Shown here piece after piece: positions 56,957 to 64,000 of a DNA stretch of 64,000 nucleotides. Within the stretch, counting starts at the first letter, position 1. Each line of letters opens with the position of its first letter. Under the pieces are notes generated by a model that saw only the letters and a program-made list of their open reading frames with translations, did not search any database and was not told the DNA's origin. The DNA is taken from contig CM065651.1 in NCBI GenBank assembly GCA_033220425.1, positions 1,302,001 through 1,366,000 of the forward strand, read 5' to 3'. A program made the translations under genes and the position numbers. The DNA comes from Lepraria neglecta (taxonomy: Eukaryota > Ascomycota > Lecanoromycetes > Lecanorales > Stereocaulaceae).

Positions 56957-58534
56957 ATGAATAACTTTGCGATCCTACCTGTGAGGAGATTCGCTGGTTC
57001 CAGCGCAGCGATTCGAAGGCCAAAAGTAAGATTCATAAATCCCGTCAACTGAGCCCAGTGATTTATGTTGTCTCAGGAGGTTGCGTACTTTTCCTACGAT
57101 GACAATCACCAATTCCATCTGGACGAGCGGTCAATGTGCTATTACTATCCACCCAAGCTTGGGGCAGATCTGTCGAAAGGCTTCGATACGTTCCAACAGC
57201 TTGATGATACGGCGGATGATCACCTCGATAGTCTTTTGAAGACCATTATCGACCTTGAACGGCGTACTAGTACGAAATGTACAGCCGACATCGTTACCTG
57301 GCGGGGTATGATGACAAAGGTTTTCGTCTTCTTTCTTCTTCTTCTTTTATTTGGCTAAGCCTTACAGATAATGGCAACTCCATTTGACAATATGAACGGG
57401 TATGGCACCTGTCAATATTGCCATAATTGATCTAATATTGTGTAGCTTTGAGATGAATGCAACAAGATTCCAAGTAGGCCATCCCCAAGCAGCTGCAGCT
57501 TGAGTTTGACATCATGGCTGACTTCATGGCGTGGCGAAGGACAGCATGTAAGTTGCCCAAGGTAGATCTCCCTATCATTAAAGATGCCAACTTTCTCAGC
57601 TTCATCGAGGAAAACCATGAACACAGATTAGAGTCCAAGAAAGCGCAGCACAATCAACCTTCTCGGCCTGGAGCTCCTTCACAAGACCTCATGGCATACT
57701 GGGGTAGGTCGTGCCATAAGTCTGGAATAGGCCCAACTTAACAGAGCGCAGGATACAAATTTGAGACTCTATCCCTCATAACCGACCAGTGGGATCCGAC
57801 ATCGCGAGAGTTCATCGAAGGCCGTGAAGATGTGGTAGTGAACAACTATGCTCAGTATTGCTCTGTTGTCAAAACGGGAATCGGCAAAGCAAAGATGGTC
57901 CTCGGAGGTGAAGTCGATGCTTGTAAGTGAGGTGAACCACACAACCACTCGGAATGTGCCTTATGAATTGCTTAGTATGGGACTCCAAGCCCGATAACAA
58001 AGACGATTCCATCAACTGGGTCGAATTGAAGACTTCGGCGGAGATAGAAAACGACAAAGACATGCTCAAATTTGAGCGTAAGCTCCTGAAATTCTGGATA
58101 CAATCATTCTTGTTAGGAGTACCGAAGATTATAGTAGGCTTCCGGAACAAGAATGGCATCTTGCAGAGACTTGAAGAATTGGAGACGAAGAATATTCCGA
58201 CGATGGTGAAGAAGCAGGGCAGAGGCACATGGGATGGCAACCTTTGCATTAACTTCACTGCCAGCTTCTTGGATTGTAAGGTATTACATAAGACGTGATG
58301 CGAGCATCGGCTAATCTTGCATTAGGGTTGAAGCAAACAATCACCGGAGAGGGTGTCTGGCGCATCAGGCGAAGGGAGAGGTCGCCTGTGATAGAAATCT
58401 TCAAGAACGAGGAGTCGGGCCACGGCGATATTCTCTCTCGAGAATTCATCCAGTGGCGTACGCAGGGTTCCGTCAATGGGGATGAAGACGTAGAAGCCGC
58501 GAAAGCTCGACTGCTAGAGTCGATTAATAAGTGA
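56957..58534 (+). CDS. RAI1/DXO-family decapping nuclease, 8 exons
   Basis: Exons inferred: 56957-57025, 57077-57319, 57368-57399, 57446-57473, 57562-57703, 57752-57922, 57976-58275, 58326-58534, together 398 codons. Family text: FSYDDNHQFHLDERS, RYYYPP-like CYYYPPKLGADLSKGF, TWRGMMTK, MNGFEMNATRFQ, LGGEVDA, the catalytic ELK of INWVELKTSAEIE, LGVPKIIVGFR and GVWRIRR. These enzymes hydrolyse incompletely or abnormally capped mRNA 5' ends and, in yeast, partner the exonuclease Rat1. The acceptor of exon 5 is the least certain. Fungi often carry several paralogues, so I do not assign the RAI1 symbol outright. Confidence 0.85.
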
Positions 58535-59778
58535 CGACCTTAAAGGAAGTTATGTATGCATTTCTAGGACCTGGCTATACAATACAAGCGATTCCTGAAA
58601 CTCCTTCCATTGCCACCCTGCTGATGGATTCCTCAATGTCCCTTCCCCGGGATATCCGTCTCTTGAACGCAAAGCTCGTCTGGACGTTGATGAGCGCTAG
58701 AGACACATTTGCGGAACCTCCTGCACCGAGATTTTCAAGAGCAGGCTGCCATTTTATTGACGAGAGGTCGACCTTGCAGTATTGTAATAGGCCGAAGAAG
58801 GAGATCAAAATCATTGTGCTTGAGGGCTATGCAGTCGCTCTCTGTGGAAATGATATTGGACTGCCAACTTGTCCTGGAATAGTATGTCAAAGGCGCCGCA
58901 CCAGACATTCCCATATATGTAACGATTGCTCTGGAATGATAGTAGATTCTGGTGTATGGCCGTTGTAACAGCGCAAGCGTAGCCTTGAAAGGTTCAGCTT
59001 TGGAGTTGCTCTGGGGGCACAGCCACCTTAGCTACCGGCCTAGATACAGTCTTCTAAGCAACAAAAGCGAGGAGACTAGGCTGTCTCAGGGCTCACAACG
59101 GCCTCGGCCGGCTTAGGGCCAAATTACAAGGACAATCACAAGTATTTCATGCGCTGCACCTCCTGATCACACTACGACTGCAATTGTAAGTCAGCAAGGA
59201 TCGGATATTTTCAGCATCAGCTACACCAGTCAAGACCTTGTGGGGGAACGGGTGCGGTGAATGCTGGAAAATTCATTTGGCGAGACGCCGAAAATGCGCA
59301 TGGAACAAAAGCCGGAAGCGTGAAGAGTGTCGTAAGTGCTATTCAGTGAGTAGTGGTGTTGAGCAAGCTGCAGGAGCGAGAGCCAGTAGTGTGTCGAAAA
59401 AGCCGGCCAGTAGTTGCAAATATGACGAAGATGAGCCAGTAAGAGCCCGGAGAGTATACGAAGGGCAGTCAGGGAGTTCAGGCACTGATGAACCTGAGGG
59501 AGCAATTGCCAGGTTATCGTCGAAAGAGTAAGTCAGTGAGCCGCGAAGCCGACGAAATTGTTGGAGCAAGTATCTGAAAAGCGCCCAAAATGCGAGTCGG
59601 TGAGTTGCGGGACAAATATTTGCAGCTAAATATTATGCAAGTCCGGGGTACCTAAGATTGCTCCAAAGCTAAAAAAAATTGCCCAATTGTGTGATGCTAT
59701 GTATGGCATGGATTCCTCCATAAAAGAAAAACCGGATAAGGGAGGCGAACTGTCCTAATCCACCGTATGGAAATGATC
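58535..59778. other. intergenic, 1.2 kb, nothing recognised
   Basis: Open frames on both strands lack motifs. A GGCCTCGGCCGGC patch lies near 59100. Composition is ordinary. Confidence 0.45.
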
Positions 59779-60949
59779 CTAATCGTCACCAGTAAGATCT
59801 ATAGTCACAGGTCCAGGGTTGCGGGGTCTTTTGCGAGAGGCTGCGTTTTCGGCCTCTTCACGCTCTCGCTTGATTTTGACGTTTGGGTTTGCAGCCTTGA
59901 TGTTATCGGCATGCTCTAGGTAGTCAAGTTGAGCCTAAATCAGTGTCAGCAGAGTGTGGTGTAGAGCGCTCGGAAGGTAGGACACCAACTCGCAGCGCCT
60001 GTCGTTCCTGCTCGCGTGCAGTGATTTTGGTATTGTTTGGGATTATCTCTGCCTCTGGTGATGGTGTTCGTGGGATACAGCCGAGCATCTGCAGGGTATC
60101 TGGGTGGCCACCAGCTTATTTAGGTAATGCCAATGAGTCGGAATAGGTGCTCACGTTTAGATCGGTAAAAGACGTTGTATATGAGCGGCTGACCGTCGTC
60201 TCCATTCAACGGTTTTGTATGGTACTGCGAAGGCGGCGGCCCCTTCGAAGCTGTTTCGTTGGATGTACTGATTTCACAACATTAGTTTTCTGTCGAAGTG
60301 AACATGTGTTGTGCCCCACCAAACCGTGTTTGCTATCGCCTTGCCTTTTAATAACTTCTCAGAAACCTCCGTGATCACCTTCGATGATTGTTTGGACGCG
60401 GGAACAGGTATATCGTGCTTTGTACGATGGACGCGTTGGACTTGGAGTTTGATCCTCCCAAGGTCTCGCACCTCAGGTACAGAGGCAGAGGCAACCAAGG
60501 TATCTGCTAAGCGGATAGTCAGAAAGTTTTCCTGCTAAGGAGGCTCACTGGAGGTAGTTACTCATCACCAATGTACCAAAAGTGGTTTCCCCTTTCTTCC
60601 ATTGCTGAGTGTTATTGCACCAAGTTGTAATAAGTGAGAACGTGTAGGCTACTGACCCCCCGGTGGCCCTTGCTGCTGACAGATTTGTCATTGGCATGTC
60701 ACTATACCAGCCGGGAACCTGGCCATCGTATGTTATGGTGGCTCGAACAGCATCATTTGGTCCCAGAGAAAGCAGCAGGAAGTTTTCAGTTATGCTGACT
60801 TTTACCTGAAAGGTGGCACCAGTGACTGCTTCAATGTATCGCCGGCGGACCCTTGGGTCATGACCGGGCTCCTCATCCGGATCGTTGTAGAGGTCTAACG
60901 CCTTGCCGCCTGATATCACCTCAACATGAACACCCTCGAAAGCATCCAT
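59779..60949 (-). CDS. DUF7918-type fungal protein, 5 exons
   Basis: Exons inferred: 60949-60569, 60534-60325, 60224-60155, 60099-59990, 59934-59779; 309 codons. It opens MDAFEGVHVEVISGGKALDLYNDPDEE followed by RRYIEAVTGATFQVKV, the beta-rich N-terminal pattern of DUF7918. Then come LGRIKLQVQRVHR, EVSEKLLKGKAIANT, a PLNGDDGQPLIYNVFYRSK strand and LGCIPRTPSPE. The C-terminus is a charged helix with a basic nuclear-localisation-like KIKREREEAENAASRKRPR and ends TIDLTGDD. Function unknown; probably nuclear. The junction between exons 2 and 3 is the least certain. Confidence 0.7.
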
Positions 60950-61270
60950 GGTCTCGGTTATAGTCCGAACGTGCTACCAGTTGGGATTGGAAATGGCCCA
61001 GGGTTTTGTGAGACTTCAGCGAGGCTCACGAGGCTGTCTGGTTGAATTAGCTTCCTCTAGCGCCTGACGCGTAGCAAGCGCGGTGTAACGTGACCAACTA
61101 TGCCCCACCAAAGAAAAGTCCAAAGGCGCGAGAAATTTTCTCTTCTTTTCTTTGGCTTTTGCCCGCAATCGACCTGCCAGCGTCCTCAGCAAACTTTTCT
61201 ACGTTCCGTTAAGGATCTCAGTCTTTCGATTCTTACAAGCCATTGGCGACTGCGACGTCAATTCAGCTCG
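60950..61270. promoter_or_regulatory. divergent upstream region, DUF7918 gene and ADE5,7
   Basis: 320 bp between starts. No TGACTC (Gcn4/Bas1-type) site seen. An upstream in-frame ATG at 61100 could extend ADE5,7 N-terminally but gives a non-conserved basic leader. Confidence 0.45.
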
Positions 61271-63914
61271 ATGGAGGGGGAACAGCTCCGCATATTACTC
61301 GTGGGTAGTGGGGGCAGGGAGCATGCTTTGGCCTGGAAGCTTGGGCAATCACCCTTGGTTGATGTGATTTATACGGTGCCCGGCAACGGAGGAACAGCAT
61401 TAGTACCCAAGGTCGAGAACGTCAACAATATCTCAATGGATGATTTCCCAGCCCTTCTGGCGTTTGCCAGGGAGCATGCCATCAATTTGGTTGTGCCAGG
61501 TCCCGAAGTTCCCCTGGTGGCAGGAATTGGGAGCTTTTTTCGTGCAGGTATGGAAGCTTACAACTTGCCATACCCATGCTGATTATATCCAGCTGGCATA
61601 CGCTGCTTCGGACCTACAAAACCTGCTGCGCAAATGGAAGGGTCAAAAACCTTTGCTAAGGACTTCATGGCACGTCACAATATCCCAACCGCGAAGTACC
61701 AAAACTTCAACGACTATGAAAAAGCAAGACAACACCTGGACAGTGTCCCTTACAATGTGGTTCTGAAAGCCTCGGGGTTGGCAGCCGGAAAAGGTGTGAT
61801 TCTACCATCTTCAAAAGAGGAGGCTCATGAGGCATTGAAAGAGATAATAGTGACCAAAGAATTCGGCTCAGCAGGGGATGAGGTGGTCATTGAGGAGTAT
61901 CTCGAAGGGGAAGAGTTGAGCTTTTTGACCTTTTCGGACGGCCATACGATCAAGTCGTTACCACCTGCACAGGATCATAAACAGGTGTATGACGATGATA
62001 AAGGGCCAAATACCGGTGGAATGGGCGCTTATGCTCCAACCAGAGTTGCAACTCCGCAACTGATCGAGGAAATTCACCGAACAGTCCTGCAGCCCACAAT
62101 CGATGGTATGAGGAAAGAAAGGTACCCATTCGTGGGTTTGCTGTTTACCGGTTTTATGGTCACAAAGGATGGGCCAAAAACCTTGGAATACAATGTATGA
62201 GGGGGCTCTTAGCCATGTTGTTTCGCCATTGTAACGGGTGCTGACCAGACATTAGGTCCGTTTTGGTGATCCAGAAACCCAAACACTGCTGCCTCTTATG
62301 GATGGTGACCTCGCGGAAGTGATGGTTGCATGCACCGAAGGATGGCTTGATGCCACAAATTTCGGGGCCTATTCCCTGTTTTCTGCCACAGTAGTGGCTG
62401 CAGCTGGGGGCTATCCTGGCCCATGTGTTCGGGGCGATACCATAAATTTGACCGCTCCACCGGCTGATACCCACATCTTCCATGCAGGCACGAAGGGACC
62501 TACCCCTACAAAAACGCAGACAGATGGGAAACCAGCATTGCAACCTTTACATAACGATGGGCAAGCCGCCGTGCCACCGCTACAAAACCACGGTCAGAAA
62601 CCCTTGCAACCGCTGCATACACATGATGTTCACCTTCGCTCTTCACACAATTTCGGCTCTTCGAAAGTTCTAACAACCTCCGGAGGCCGGGTGATTGCCG
62701 CAACATCGACCGGTAACACACTCGAGGCTGCCATATCTCAGGCGTACAAAGGGATATCTACCATCAGTTTTGCTAATATGCACTTCCGCCGAGACATTGG
62801 TAAACGCAGCCTGAGGCCTGAGTCCAAATCCACAAAGCGTGCCAATGGCGCCGGTCTTACTTACGAATCAGCTGGCGTCTCCATCTCCGCAGGTAACAGT
62901 CTCGTCAAACGGATCACACCTCTCGTGGCTTCTACAGCCCGTCCTGGCGCTTCAGCTGAAATTGGTGGCTTCGGTGGTGTCTTCGATCTGTATGAGGCAG
63001 GATACAAGACCACACCCAACCTCGTTACTGGAACAGACGGCGTAGGCACGAAGCTGAAGATTGCTCAAGCTATCGGAAAACACGACACCATCGGGATTGA
63101 TCTTTGCGCAATGAATGTCAATGACTTAATTGTGCAAGGAGCCGAGCCACTTTTCTTTGCGGATACCTACACCTGCAGCAAATTGGATGTTGACGTTGCA
63201 GAACAAGTGATCAAGGGACTTTGCGCCGGTTGCAGAGAAGCAAATTGCGCTTTGGTAGGTGGCGAGACAGCTGAAATGCCAGGGCTTTTCGCCACCGACG
63301 ATGAATATGACATCGTGGGAGCAACAACCGGAGCTATTCCACGGGACAGGACTGCATTGCCTGACAAGGGTGCCATGCGAGCTGGAGATGTCTTACTGGG
63401 CCTTGCTAGCGACGGCTGCCATTCCAACGGGTTCAGTCTGATACGAAAAATCCTAGAAAGAACTGGAATAACATTCCATGACCGTGCTCCATGGAGCGAG
63501 GACAATGAAAGTGTAGGCCAAAGCTTGCTAACGCCTACTCGAATCTACGTCAAACCTTTACTGCAAGTCGTCAGGAAAGACCTAGTCAAGGGTATGGCAC
63601 ATATCACTGGTGGAGGCTTGATCGAGAATGTGCCACGCATGCTGCCGAAGCATTTAGCCGCCGAGATGGATGCGACAGCATGGCTAGTGCCGAAAGTGCT
63701 GCGCTGGCTGAAGAATCAAGGCTCCATAGATAATCTGGAGTTTGCAAGAGTATGGAACACAGGTTTGGGCATGGTACTGGTCGTCAGCCAAGAGCATGCG
63801 CAAGATGCAATGGACAAGCTGAAGGGTGCGGGGGAAGTTGTTTGTGTTGTTGGAAAGGTGATTGAAAGAGAAGAGGAGGGCTGTATCATCAAAAACATGC
63901 ATGTTTGGGAATAG
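61271..63914 (+). CDS. ADE5,7: bifunctional GAR synthetase / AIR synthetase (ADE5,7)
   Basis: Exons 61271-61547, 61593-62194 and 62256-63914 give 845 aa. The N-terminal half is PurD-like: ILLVGSGGREHALAWKL, VVPGPEVPLVAGI, ATP-grasp text KASGLAAGKGVILPSS, GPNTGGMGAYAPT and RFGDPETQ. The C-terminal half is PurM-like: GASAEIGGFGGVFDL, GTDGVGTKLKIA, DLCAMNVNDLIVQGAEPLFF and ALVGGETAEMPG. It catalyses steps 2 and 5 of de novo purine synthesis in the cytosol. An extra low-complexity segment of about 50 residues (PLHNDGQ, PPLQNHGQ, PLHTHD imperfect repeats) is inserted near the end of the PurD half, making the protein longer than usual. Start chosen by homology to the PurD N-terminus. Confidence 0.95.
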
Positions 63915-64000
63915 GGACATCTAGGCGTTATCTGAGGATGCATAGATACCCAATCTGCAAATATTTCTATGGCCCTGGCTGGACAAGCATTTCCAAAGCT

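Noticed and set aside
59238-59531. 97-codon plus-strand open frame
   Set aside because: Ser/Arg/Lys-rich, no motif, and no neighbouring exon with matching phase; not supported as a gene.
61100-61270. N-terminal extension of ADE5,7 as a mitochondrial leader
   Set aside because: The upstream in-frame ATG gives a basic but unconserved stretch. PurD enzymes start at the glycine-rich strand and act in the cytosol.

Overview
The window looks like a filamentous ascomycete (Pezizomycotina) chromosome. Genes carry many short GT-AG introns of about 50-60 nt. Gene families are fungal: LysM plus chitinase, yapsin-type protease, DUF7918, RAI1-like, fungal RCE1/GET4/RFC4/ADE5,7. A central block of nearly 19 kb is almost stripped of CpA/TpG and packed with TpA, the signature of repeat-induced point mutation (RIP). 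The class cannot be fixed from the sequence alone.

Layout. 0-17.1 kb is an accessory region: a chromodomain fragment, a kinase gene carrying one in-frame TGA, a decayed Tc1-like transposon with 100-bp terminal repeats, a lineage-type hypothetical gene, and a divergent pair made of a multi-LysM secreted protein (minus) and a large GH18 chitinase with CBM18 modules (plus) sharing about 730 bp of upstream DNA. After these come remnants of C2H2, WD40, coiled-coil and other fungal hypothetical genes. 17.2-41.5 kb is repeat territory: an 808-bp foldback element, then a Ty3/Gypsy chromovirus on the minus strand (18164-41333, 203-bp LTRs, 5-bp AGATG target duplication). It is split by a 17.2-kb AT-rich insertion (21443-38662) with 19-bp inverted termini. 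A 196-bp hairpin MITE follows directly. 42.2-64 kb is a dense housekeeping block: ALE1-type MBOAT acyltransferase, serine-rich membrane protein, RCE1 CAAX protease, RFC4, yapsin-like aspartic protease, GET4, a small conserved protein, RAI1/DXO-like decapping enzyme, DUF7918 protein and the bifunctional purine enzyme ADE5,7.

The LysM/chitinase pair is the clearest functional unit: both proteins are predicted to be secreted or surface-exposed and to act on chitin, and their arrangement suggests co-regulation. The most unusual object is the 17.2-kb insertion. It has subterminal AGCAA...TTGCT dyads at both ends, a diverged internal duplication about 4.58 kb apart, and eight clusters of a TCCGACTCGGAT-type dyad spread along its length. 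It looks like a large multi-gene mobile element whose family I could not identify. For most multi-exon genes I inferred exons by hand from splice signals and family conservation. The exon sums are multiples of three for all housekeeping genes, which supports the models.
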